NCBI GenBank assembly: GCA_022837485.1
Contig: JALHHH010000027.1
Span: 1-64,000, forward strand
DNA: 64,000 nt
From: Bacteroidales bacterium
Lineage (GTDB): Bacteria; Bacteroidota; Bacteroidia; Bacteroidales; Lentimicrobiaceae
Direction of reading: 5' to 3'
The translations under genes were made by a program, and so were the position numbers. Positions 8,644 through 16,884 of the stretch are shown here, in pieces. Within the stretch, counting starts at the first letter, position 1. Each line of letters starts with the position of its first letter. The notes under the pieces are model-generated. The model had not been told where the DNA came from and did not search any database. It saw only the letters and a program-made list of their open reading frames with translations.

Positions 8644-10374
8644 ATGAATAAACGTTCTGTCCTCTTTTTTATAATATTCTTTATTTCGTTTGCAATTCAT
8701 GCTCAGCCGTTTACGGGAAATCTCACCCTGTTTCAGGGGATTAGTCGCGGTGCAGTTGTATTTGCTGATTTTGATAACGACAACGATCTGGATCTGTTTA
8801 TATCAGGTCAGGATGCATCGTATAATGAATTTGCCGGTATATACAGGAACGATAATGGCACATTTATTTATGCCGGCGGTGGAATCACAGGAATGTACAA
8901 CTGTTCTGCCGCTGCGGCCGATTACGATCTTGACGGCTGGATGGATCTGGTTATGACGGGTCAGGATTACGACGGTAATATTACCCGGCTGTACCGGAAC
9001 AACGGCAATGGCACATTCAGCGAGGTTCAGGCAGGATTATACAATGCCGGAGCAAACGGAGATCTGGCCTGGGTCGATGTTAACTCCGACGGCTACCCCG
9101 ATCTCGTTATCTCGGGTAACTGGCTGACACGGCTGTACCTCAACAACGGCGACGGCACCTTTACCCATACACCTTCCGGTCTTCAGGGGATGAACTCGCC
9201 TTCGCTTGACTGGGGCGATTTTGATAACGACGGCGACCCCGACCTGCTAATGGTGGGAGATGCAGGATCGGTAGGTGAAACCTATATCTACATCAATCAT
9301 CAGGGTACATTTGAACGTTTGGATGCACAGATTGAAGGCGCTGTTGGCGGAATGGCCCGATGGGGCGATTCGGATAACGACGGCTATCTCGATCTTCTGA
9401 TAACGGGTAAGGATGCTACCCTTGTGCCTGTTTCGTATGTATACCGCAACAACGGCGACATGACTTTCAGTTTTGCCAATGCCGGACTGATTGGCACTGC
9501 TCTTGGGCCGGCTAACTGGATTGATTTTGATAACGACGGCGATCTCGATGTAATGCTGGCCGGCGAGAATGCCGGATGCGGCAATTCATCGACCCGGCTT
9601 TATTCCAATAACGGAGCCGGCTCGTTCAGCGAGATTCAGGCCGGGCTTGGTTTTGTGGAACGGGCAGCTTCGGCATGGGGCGATTTCGACAACGACGGCG
9701 ATCAGGATCTTGTTCTCTCAGGCATTGCAGCGTCACCGCTTACCTGGCTCTACCGCAACGACCTGCGCTCCGCTCCGTTTCAGCCCAATACCCCGCCTTC
9801 GGTTCCGGGTAATATTTATACCTATGTTTCGGGCAATTATGCCGTAATAAGCTGGTCAAAAAGTACCGATAACCAATCCCCTCAGGAGGCAATAACTTAC
9901 AACGTGATGATGGGAACCCAGCCGGGAAACTCCAATGTAGTCAGCCCCCTGGCCGATCCGTTCAGCGGCCGGCGTTATGTGACAGCCCCCGGCAATGCCG
10001 GACAGAATGATTTTATGATTTTCCGCCATCTGGAGCCGGGTACGTATTATTTCAGCGTTCAGGCAATCGACCAGGCATTTGCGGGTTCGGAATTCTCGGA
10101 GGAGGAAAGCTTTATGGTGCTCCCGACCGGAACCGTATCCCTGCCGGTCAACAGCATGAAAACTTTTTTTTCCGGCGACCGGTTGCACATAGAGCGAACG
10201 GAAGGGGGAACCGCTATTGCCGACGTCTTCTTCCTGACGGGACAACTTGCCGCTTCTGCAATTATTGAAGGGAATTCAGCATCTGTTTCCCTTTCTGCAT
10301 TGAGACCCGGAATTTACATCATCCGAATTACCGGAAAAAGCGCAATAAGCACAGGTAAAGCCGCCAAATACTAA
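8644..10374 (+). CDS. Secreted FG-GAP/VCBS repeat protein with Fn3-like and T9SS-type tail
   Basis: A signal peptide (MNKRSVLFF ... AIHAQPF) precedes about seven repeats, each carrying a calcium-binding loop of the form D-x-D-x-D-G-x-x-D-L (for example DFDNDGDPDLLM, DYDLDGWMDLVM, DVNSDGYPDLVI). Such repeats build beta-propellers like those of integrin alpha chains. A fibronectin III-like module follows (about residues 385-495), and the last 75 residues end in LRPGIYIIRITGK, which looks like a divergent type A T9SS sorting domain. ATG 8644 is preferred over GTG 8638, since it gives the better signal peptide. A surface or secreted role in binding or adhesion is inferred; no catalytic motif is seen. 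Repeats are also recognisable at DNA level (GATTTTGATAACGACGGCGA). Confidence 0.85.
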   Translation: MNKRSVLFFIIFFISFAIHAQPFTGNLTLFQGISRGAVVFADFDNDNDLDLFISGQDASYNEFAGIYRNDNGTFIYAGGGITGMYNCSAAAADYDLDGWMDLVMTGQDYDGNITRLYRNNGNGTFSEVQAGLYNAGANGDLAWVDVNSDGYPDLVISGNWLTRLYLNNGDGTFTHTPSGLQGMNSPSLDWGDFDNDGDPDLLMVGDAGSVGETYIYINHQGTFERLDAQIEGAVGGMARWGDSDNDGYLDLLITGKDATLVPVSYVYRNNGDMTFSFANAGLIGTALGPANWIDFDNDGDLDVMLAGENAGCGNSSTRLYSNNGAGSFSEIQAGLGFVERAASAWGDFDNDGDQDLVLSGIAASPLTWLYRNDLRSAPFQPNTPPSVPGNIYTYVSGNYAVISWSKSTDNQSPQEAITYNVMMGTQPGNSNVVSPLADPFSGRRYVTAPGNAGQNDFMIFRHLEPGTYYFSVQAIDQAFAGSEFSEEESFMVLPTGTVSLPVNSMKTFFSGDRLHIERTEGGTAIADVFFLTGQLAASAIIEGNSASVSLSALRPGIYIIRITGKSAISTGKAAKY

Positions 10375-10460
10375 GTTATTATTCCTTCCATCTGCCTGAA
10401 CATTCCAAATACGGGCGAGCAGCCGGCTTTTCCCGGATACGGCTCTTCCCGCAAAGGAGC

Positions 10461-10514
10461 AAAAAAAACTGCCACCCGGTACCAGGGCCGAAGCACCTGT
10501 TTGCCGGATGGCAG
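10461..10514 (-). terminator. Rho-independent terminator of the M20 dipeptidase gene
   Basis: On the minus strand CTGCCATCCGG (10504-10514) pairs with CCGGGTGGCAG (10469-10479), with one mismatch or wobble, followed by a run of eight T. The loop is long (about 24 bases). It lies just after the dipeptidase stop codon at 10534. Confidence 0.75.
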
Positions 10515-10533
10515 CAGTTGTAAAGGGACAGAT

Positions 10534-11907
10534 TTATGCGAGTTCTCCTTCGCTGAAATACCTGAAGAAATAGGGAATTGTTTCTATGCCCTTGTAGAAG
10601 TTGAACAGCGGGTAGTTTTCGTTGGGTGAATGGATTGCATCCGATTCGAGCCCGAAACCCATAAGAATGGATTTGATTCCGAGAACGCGCTCAAAGGTTG
10701 AGATGATGGGTATGCTTCCGCCGCTGCGAACGGGAACCGGCTTTTTGCCAAAGGTGGTTTCATAAGCTCTGCTGGCTGCCTGATAGGCTTTGGTATCGGT
10801 GGGGGATACATATCCCTGCCCGCCGTGCAGATTGGTAACTTTTACCTTTACGTAAGGTGGTGCGATGTTCATGAAATGCTCCTCGAAGAGTTTCGATATC
10901 TCTTCATGGTCCTGATGAGGGACAAGGCGCATGGAAATTTTAGCAGTAGCCTTTGAAGGCAGAACGGTTTTTGCGCCCTCGCCGGTATATCCACCCCAGA
11001 TGCCGCAAACATCCAGTGTAGGCCGGATGCCTGTGCGTTCGAGGGTAGTATAGCCCCTTTCTCCCCATTCCTCGGCAATGTCAATGGCTTTTTTGTATTC
11101 ATCAAGGTTAAAGGGTGCCTTGGCCATTTCGGCTCTTTCGGCAGCAGTAAGCTCGAGAACGTTATCGTAGAAACCGGGAATAGTGATGTGATTGTTTTCG
11201 TCCATCAGGGAAGCAATCATCTTCGAAAGGATATTGATCGGATTGGCAACTGCCCCGCCGAAAAGACCCGAATGCAGATCGCGGTTGGGGCCGGTTACTT
11301 CCACCTCAAGATAGGCAAGTCCGCGCAGTCCAACGGTTATGGAGGGAATGTCCTGAGCGATCATTCCCGTATCCGAAACCAGGATTACGTCTGCTTTCAG
11401 CATCTCTTTATGGTCGAGGCAAAATTTTTCGAGATTGGGTGAACCGATTTCTTCCTCACCTTCGATCATAAACTTAACGTTACAGGGCAGGGTACCGGTT
11501 GCAACCATGGCTTCGAAGGCTTTGGCATGCATAAATGCCTGACCTTTATCGTCATCGGCCCCGCGTGCGTAGATTTTTCCGTCGCGGATCTCGGGTTCAA
11601 AAGGCGGACTTTTCCACAATTCCACCGGATCTACAGGCATAACGTCGTAGTGCCCGTAAACGAGTACGGTTGGTTTTGCAGGATCGATGATTTTTTCGCC
11701 GTAAACTACCGGATTTCCTGCTGTGGGAATGATCTCTGCCTTATCGGCTCCGGCTTTCAGAATGGTGTTTTTCCAGTATTCGGCGGCCTTCAGCATATCG
11801 GGCTTGTGATCTGAAATTGAACTTATTGAAGGAATGCGGATAAGTCCGAACAGTTCATCGAGGAAGCGCTGTTTATTGGCTTCCAGGTAGGTGTTTAAAT
11901 TTTCCAT
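10534..11907 (-). CDS. M20 family dipeptidase
   Basis: A metallopeptidase of the M20 (PepV/carnosinase-like) clan that should hydrolyse dipeptides or related amide substrates with two zinc ions. Metal ligands are visible in VYGHYDVMPVD, in ARGADDDKGQ and in the EGEEEIGSPN segment; the DLHSGLFGGAV motif marks the dimerisation/lid domain. The frame is open from 11976, but ATG 11907 (MENLNTYLEANKQRF) matches family N termini and sits 28 bases from a predicted transcript start, so it is chosen, giving 457 residues. There is no signal peptide, so it should act in the cytoplasm. It is a single gene with its own terminator. Exact substrate is not predictable. Confidence 0.92.
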   Translation of the reverse strand: MENLNTYLEANKQRFLDELFGLIRIPSISSISDHKPDMLKAAEYWKNTILKAGADKAEIIPTAGNPVVYGEKIIDPAKPTVLVYGHYDVMPVDPVELWKSPPFEPEIRDGKIYARGADDDKGQAFMHAKAFEAMVATGTLPCNVKFMIEGEEEIGSPNLEKFCLDHKEMLKADVILVSDTGMIAQDIPSITVGLRGLAYLEVEVTGPNRDLHSGLFGGAVANPINILSKMIASLMDENNHITIPGFYDNVLELTAAERAEMAKAPFNLDEYKKAIDIAEEWGERGYTTLERTGIRPTLDVCGIWGGYTGEGAKTVLPSKATAKISMRLVPHQDHEEISKLFEEHFMNIAPPYVKVKVTNLHGGQGYVSPTDTKAYQAASRAYETTFGKKPVPVRSGGSIPIISTFERVLGIKSILMGFGLESDAIHSPNENYPLFNFYKGIETIPYFFRYFSEGELA

Positions 11908-11939
11908 AAAACGTATGTTGAGTTGTCTGTTTTCCGGGC

Positions 11940-11947
11940 TAAAGTTA
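11940..11947 (-). promoter_or_regulatory. -7-like element of the M20 dipeptidase gene
   Basis: Minus-strand TAACTTTA matches seven of eight positions of TAnnTTTG. The expected transcript start, near 11935, lies inside the longer open frame from 11976, which supports translation from ATG 11907. Confidence 0.4.
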
Positions 11948-12092
11948 AGGAATACAACTGAAGTAGCTTCCTCCATTTTTGCTAATGAATGTTAAAAGAT
12001 CATTTAATAAGTTGTCTGCCAATGGCTAATGAAAAGTTTTGGAAATTTCCTCCAAGATTTGAAGCTTTTTAACCGGCGATTTAATAAATTTT

Positions 12093-12100
12093 TATATTTG
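12093..12100 (+). promoter_or_regulatory. -7 promoter element of the anchor-L surface protein gene
   Basis: TATATTTG is a full TAnnTTTG match about 100 bases upstream of ATG 12202, with a TTTT at a slightly long -33 spacing. A second, imperfect element TAATTTTA at 12187-12194 would give an almost leaderless transcript; which one is used cannot be decided. Confidence 0.4.
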
Positions 12101-12201
12101 TACCTGCCGGGGGGGTGTTTTTTCAGGATTATTCGCTTTCAATTGATTAGGGAGTAAAAACCACTTCCAGGATACTTTTCGGATAAATAATTTTAGTTAT
12201 T

Positions 12202-15200
12202 ATGCGTAGAATTTTACCATCTGCCCTTTTTTCGGGATTTAAACAGATCAGGCTGATCGGTCTCTCGCTTTTCACTTTTATGATGCTGCTGGTGCTTATT
12301 CCCCACCGGTCGTTGGCGCAAATTCTGCCGGATTATACCGTAATTGAAGGCGTTGATCCGGTAGTGTTGGTTGAACAAATCCTGATTGGTCAAGGTGTCC
12401 AAACCTCAAACATAACCTACACAGGGGTTGTAAATGCCAGGGGTCGGTTTTTCGGTAAATCAAATCTTGGAATTGAATCAGGAGTGATTCTAACATCTGG
12501 AAGAGCAAGCTATTCCGTTGGACCAAATACACATACCAACAGAGGCGATGATAATTCCTCCGGAAGTGACCCTGACCTTAATCAGCTGGCCGGTGGTTCG
12601 ACTCAGGATGTATGTATTCTTGAATTTGATTTTATCCCTCAGTCAACTATTGTTGAATTCCGGTATGCATTTGGTTCAGAAGAATATCCCGAATATGCTA
12701 ATTCAGCTTATAATGATGTTTTTGGATTTTTCATAAGTGGTCCCGGAATTTATGGGCCATTTTCGAATAATGCCGCAAATATTGCGCTAGTTCCGGGGGT
12801 GCTCCCTCCAGCCTATGTTTCCATCAATAACATTAATCACATTCACAACAGCAACTGGTATGTTAATAATTCAGGAGGTCAGTATATTGAATACGATGGA
12901 TTTACCTACAATGCATCGGAATCAAAAGTGCTTGTTGCGAAAGCCATTGTAACTCCATGTGAAACGTACCACATTAAGCTGGCGATTGCCGATATCTCTG
13001 ACGGAGCATACGATTCAGGCGTTTTTCTGGAAGCAAACAGCTTTAACAGCGTAGGGGTTCAGGCTGCACTGTCATATTCACATGCAGTTGTGGATACAGC
13101 AGTTGAAAACTGTAACAACGCGACGCTCAGATTTCAAATCGATAATCTGCGGGCTGACCCGTTTATTATACATTATATTCTTGAAGGCGAAGCTATTAAT
13201 GGAGTTGATTATGAGTATATCCCGGACAGTGTTGTGATTGCTCCGGGAACACTGTTTGCCGATGTGGAGATTATACCCATCAGCGACGACATTCCCGAAC
13301 CTACCAAGCAGATTAATGTTATTTATAACTCTTCCTTTTGTGAATATGTTCCGGATACTGCGTTCATATGGATAAAGGATTATCCTGAATTCAAACTGAT
13401 ACCAAGCCAGAATCAAACCATTGAATGCGGTGGAACTTCGTTTATCCGGGCCGGAGCCAACGGAGGTATTGAACCCTGGAAGTATGTCTGGAACAGCGGT
13501 AATCCGGCCGATACAACTGATATCATCAGCGTCAGCCCCCAAAGCACCACAACGTATACGGTTCATGTAACCGATGAATGTGGTTTTGTTCAAACGGCCG
13601 ATATAACGGTAAACGTCATTGGTCCGGTTGCAACCATTACACAGGGCGATACGGTCAGCATATGTCTTAACGAAAACATAAACCTTCACGTCGATGGCGG
13701 CACCAGCTGGCTCTGGAGCACCGGAGAAACCACCCAAACCATCAACGTTGCACCTGCCAGCAGCTCAACCTTTACTGCAACCGTTTTCGATGAATGCGGA
13801 AATACTGACGAAACGTCAATACATGTACTGGTCGGCCAGCCATACGCCAATGCCGGTGCCGACCAGGGTATCTGTCTCGGTCAAACGGTTACCCTGGAAG
13901 CCAACGATACCCCTAACGGATACTGGGTCTGGACGAATTTAATTACAAATGAAACGTTCGTGGGCAGAACATGGAGCGTTTCACCTGTAACCACAACTCA
14001 GTACAGGGTAGATGTAACCGATAACTGCGGCAATACGGCCTCCGACTTTGTTGAAGTGGATGTTTTTGAACTGGATGCCGTTGCGAGCGTCGATCTTTCC
14101 GAGATCTGCGCCGGGCAGTCGGTCGTGCTTAGCGGTGCCTCCTCAACCGGAAGCGGCTCATTTACATGGACCGATGGTACGAATACCTGGTCGGGAGAAT
14201 CGGTGACCGTTACCCCGAACGGAAGCACAACGTATACACTCACCATTGACGACGGCTGCGAGGCAAGCAGCGTGGTGACAGTAACCGTAAACCCATTGCC
14301 GCTTGTTACTGCAGTTTCTTCTTCTGCTGCCATTTGTCCCGACGATGCTATTACGCTTACCGGTTCCGGAGCTGTCAATTACAGCTGGACTGCCGACCCG
14401 CCGGATCCGACGCTTACCGGTGCCTCTACAGCCACTCCGCAGGCTTCACCGCTGGAGAGCACAACCTACACCCTCACCGGAACGGATGCCAAAGGCTGCG
14501 TTAATACTGCCGTTGCAGGTGTGATTGTTAAAGATCGCATGTATGCCGATTTTATGGTATCACAGACTGCCGTTTGTGAAGGTGCCTTGCTGCAGATTAA
14601 CTACACCGGAAATGGTCAGGGTTATGCTTCCTATGACTGGGATTTTGACGGTGGGATTACCTCCGGAAGCGGACAGGGCCCGTATTACGTGAGCTGGGAC
14701 AACCCCGGTCAGAAAAATATTAGTCTTACCGTTACTCAGCTTGACTGTGTGAGTGAGCCGGTAAGTATTAGTGTGGATGTGAATGCCATGCCCGTAGCTT
14801 CCTTCTCTAACGGACTGCCGGAAGGTTGTATTCCTCTTGAAGTGAACTTTACATCCACATCATCGGGGACCGTGGATGGTGCTGTTTATTCCTGGGATTT
14901 CGGCGAATCGGGGACGGCCGCCGGTGAAAATGCGACTACAACCTTTGCCGTAAGCGGAACCTACGATGTTACTCTTACGGTTACAAATCCGGGAGAATGC
15001 ACCGATGTAACAAGTGTATCCTCCCTGGTGCATGCATGGCCTCTGCCTGCTGCCGGTTTTGAAGCTGCTCCCGAACTTGTGAGTATGAAAAATCCGGTTG
15101 TGTCCTTTTCCAGCAATTCTACCGGCGAGGGACTCACCTATTCATGGAATACCGGCGACGGTACATTGTATGTCGATTCAGCCTTCTCACACATTTATGC

Positions 15201-15564
15201 CGACTCGGGATATTATCAGGCAGTTCTCACCGTTCAGAATCAGTTCGGTTGTACCGACGTTTATGAAAAGGTGATATACATCAGCCCACGGTATATGCTT
15301 AAAATTCCTACCGCATTTACGCCCAACGGCGACGGTATGAACGATCAATTTCTTATCACCGGAAACGGTGTAAGGGAGTTTCGCCTGAATATCTATAACC
15401 GGTGGGGATCCATGATTTTTACATCCTCTTCCATCAGCAACAGCTGGGACGGAATGGTTAACGGAGAGCCGGCACCTTCGGGTCCGTATGTTTACCGCAT
15501 CTTTTTCAGGGACGAAAACGATGAGGTAAGTGAGTATACCGGTAGTATTACCATAATAAAATGA
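12202..15564 (+). CDS. Large surface protein: choice-of-anchor L, Ig/PKD-like domains, T9SS type B tail
   Basis: A long signal peptide region ends near SLAQIL (residue 40). Residues about 45-290 form a choice-of-anchor L domain (GIESGVILTSG, FGSEEYPEYANS, NDVFGFFISGPG). A Calx-beta-like stretch (GVDYEYIPDSVVIAPG) and several Ig-like/SprB-like repeats with WSTGETTQTI, CGNT and STTYTLT motifs follow, then two or three PKD domains (YDWDFDGG, YSWDFGES, YSWNTGDG). The last 90 residues (PTAFTPNGDGMNDQFLI ... IYNRWGSMIF ... WDG) are the gliding-motility-associated type B T9SS sorting domain. Type B proteins are usually secreted and attached to the cell surface by partner proteins; an adhesin role is inferred. 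The gene is monocistronic with its own terminator. Confidence 0.93.
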   Translation: MRRILPSALFSGFKQIRLIGLSLFTFMMLLVLIPHRSLAQILPDYTVIEGVDPVVLVEQILIGQGVQTSNITYTGVVNARGRFFGKSNLGIESGVILTSGRASYSVGPNTHTNRGDDNSSGSDPDLNQLAGGSTQDVCILEFDFIPQSTIVEFRYAFGSEEYPEYANSAYNDVFGFFISGPGIYGPFSNNAANIALVPGVLPPAYVSINNINHIHNSNWYVNNSGGQYIEYDGFTYNASESKVLVAKAIVTPCETYHIKLAIADISDGAYDSGVFLEANSFNSVGVQAALSYSHAVVDTAVENCNNATLRFQIDNLRADPFIIHYILEGEAINGVDYEYIPDSVVIAPGTLFADVEIIPISDDIPEPTKQINVIYNSSFCEYVPDTAFIWIKDYPEFKLIPSQNQTIECGGTSFIRAGANGGIEPWKYVWNSGNPADTTDIISVSPQSTTTYTVHVTDECGFVQTADITVNVIGPVATITQGDTVSICLNENINLHVDGGTSWLWSTGETTQTINVAPASSSTFTATVFDECGNTDETSIHVLVGQPYANAGADQGICLGQTVTLEANDTPNGYWVWTNLITNETFVGRTWSVSPVTTTQYRVDVTDNCGNTASDFVEVDVFELDAVASVDLSEICAGQSVVLSGASSTGSGSFTWTDGTNTWSGESVTVTPNGSTTYTLTIDDGCEASSVVTVTVNPLPLVTAVSSSAAICPDDAITLTGSGAVNYSWTADPPDPTLTGASTATPQASPLESTTYTLTGTDAKGCVNTAVAGVIVKDRMYADFMVSQTAVCEGALLQINYTGNGQGYASYDWDFDGGITSGSGQGPYYVSWDNPGQKNISLTVTQLDCVSEPVSISVDVNAMPVASFSNGLPEGCIPLEVNFTSTSSGTVDGAVYSWDFGESGTAAGENATTTFAVSGTYDVTLTVTNPGECTDVTSVSSLVHAWPLPAAGFEAAPELVSMKNPVVSFSSNSTGEGLTYSWNTGDGTLYVDSAFSHIYADSGYYQAVLTVQNQFGCTDVYEKVIYISPRYMLKIPTAFTPNGDGMNDQFLITGNGVREFRLNIYNRWGSMIFTSSSISNSWDGMVNGEPAPSGPYVYRIFFRDENDEVSEYTGSITIIK

Positions 15565-15838
15565 GTTATCCTCCGTCGTCGGACCGAGTCAGACGGTTCG
15601 ACGCATTTTCTTTAATCGCGGCAAGTGTAAGTGTTCCGGGAGCTTGTAAGAAGATAATTCTTTAGAATCCCGGGATCAGGGTTAATCAGGTATATCCGCG
15701 AAAGCGCATATCTGTCTGCAATGGTATTCGATGATGACGGCTTTTTAATACAGGCAATTATACAGGATTCCACCTGTTGTTGTATGCTGGCTAATGCAGA
15801 GATTTGTTCGACTGTTTGTGAATTACCATTAATTCATG
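15565..15838 (+). other. Intergenic region between the surface protein gene and gapA
   Basis: Apart from the terminator at its left end and the gapA promoter at its right end, I see no gene, repeat or structured RNA here. Confidence 0.4.
15577..15613 (+). terminator. Rho-independent terminator after the anchor-L surface protein gene
   Basis: A ten-pair stem (CGTCGGACCG at 15577-15586 with CGGTTCGACG at 15594-15603, one G-T wobble) with loop AGTCAGA is followed by CATTTTCTTT. It begins 13 bases after the stop. Confidence 0.8.
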
Positions 15839-15846
15839 TAGGTTTG
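15815..15846 (+). promoter_or_regulatory. Promoter of gapA
   Basis: TTTG at 15815-15818, a 20-base spacer, and TAGGTTTG at 15839-15846 match the Bacteroidota -33/-7 consensus in full. Transcription should start near 15851, leaving a leader of about 21 bases before ATG 15872. Confidence 0.75.
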
Positions 15847-15871
15847 AACGGCGAAACAAAGCACATTTCTC

Positions 15872-16882
15872 ATGACTAAAATACGGGTGGCCATCAATGG
15901 TTTTGGCCGCATAGGAAGGGTGACGCTCAGGGCGTTATTAAAGAAAAAGAACATACAGGTGGTTGCGGTTAACGATCTTACAGATCCGTTAACGCTTGCA
16001 CATCTCCTTCGTTACGATTCGGTACATGGCAATTTTCCAGGTGAGGTGGAAGCCGGTTCCGGTTTTATGATGATCAACAGAAAAAAGGTTCTGGTTTTTT
16101 CGGAACCTTCACCCGGAGGCATCAACTGGGGTAAAATGGGAATTGACGTTGTAATCGAATCAACTGGAAAGTTTACGGATGCAGCATCGGCGATGAAGCA
16201 CGTGGAAGCCGGTGCACGTAAGGTTATCATCTCGGCTCCTGCAAAAACCGATCACGATGAGGTGAAATATGTGGTGCTGGGAATCAACGACGACATCATC
16301 CGCAAAGACGATGTTATTATCTCAAATGCTTCCTGTACCACTAATTGCGTGGCGCCCATGATAAAGGTTCTTGATGATCTCTGGGGCGTTGAAAAGGGCT
16401 TCATCACCACCGTACATTCCTACACCAGAGATCAGAACCTTATTGATGCCCCGCATGCCGACCTGAGGAGAGCCAGGGCTGCTGCCTACAGTATAATTCC
16501 AACAACGACCGGTGCTGCCAAGGCTGCCACTAAAATATTTCCTCATCTGAAAAAGAACCTGGGCGGAGCAGGCATCCGCGTTCCCGTGCCCGACGGTTCA
16601 CTTACCGACCTTACGTGTACGCTCAGGCATTCAACGAGTATTGAAGAAATCAATCAGGCGTTTAAAGACGCTGCTAACGGATACCTGAAAGGAATACTTC
16701 AATATACCGAAGATCCCATTGTATCGGTCGATATACTCGGAAATCCGCACTCAGCCATTTTTGATGCCGGACTTACGGCAGTCCTGGGCGATAAAAACAA
16801 ACTTGTTAAAATCGTAGCCTGGTACGATAATGAAAGCGGATATGCCCATCGCCTGGCCGACCTGGTTGAGAAATTTTCATGA
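15872..16882 (+). CDS. gapA: Glyceraldehyde-3-phosphate dehydrogenase, type I
   Basis: Catalyses the reversible oxidation and phosphorylation of glyceraldehyde 3-phosphate to 1,3-bisphosphoglycerate in glycolysis. The Rossmann motif INGFGRIGR is at residues 8-16, the catalytic Cys155 lies in SNASCTTNC, the His in TTVHSYTRDQ, and the C terminus carries WYDNESGYAHR. The VNDLTD sequence after the second strand puts Asp at the ribose-binding position, which favours NAD over NADP. The length of 336 residues is normal. It has its own promoter and its stop lies only two bases from the stop of the convergent ppk1 gene. The assignment is secure. Confidence 0.97.
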   Translation: MTKIRVAINGFGRIGRVTLRALLKKKNIQVVAVNDLTDPLTLAHLLRYDSVHGNFPGEVEAGSGFMMINRKKVLVFSEPSPGGINWGKMGIDVVIESTGKFTDAASAMKHVEAGARKVIISAPAKTDHDEVKYVVLGINDDIIRKDDVIISNASCTTNCVAPMIKVLDDLWGVEKGFITTVHSYTRDQNLIDAPHADLRRARAAAYSIIPTTTGAAKAATKIFPHLKKNLGGAGIRVPVPDGSLTDLTCTLRHSTSIEEINQAFKDAANGYLKGILQYTEDPIVSVDILGNPHSAIFDAGLTAVLGDKNKLVKIVAWYDNESGYAHRLADLVEKFS

Positions 16883-16884
16883 AG

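Noticed and set aside
8797..9720. DNA repeats resembling a tandem array
   Set aside because: They encode the calcium-binding loops of FG-GAP repeats in one frame and are explained by the protein.
13078..13737. 219-residue minus-strand open frame
   Set aside because: Antisense to the anchor-L/PKD surface protein; composition is atypical and no motif is seen.
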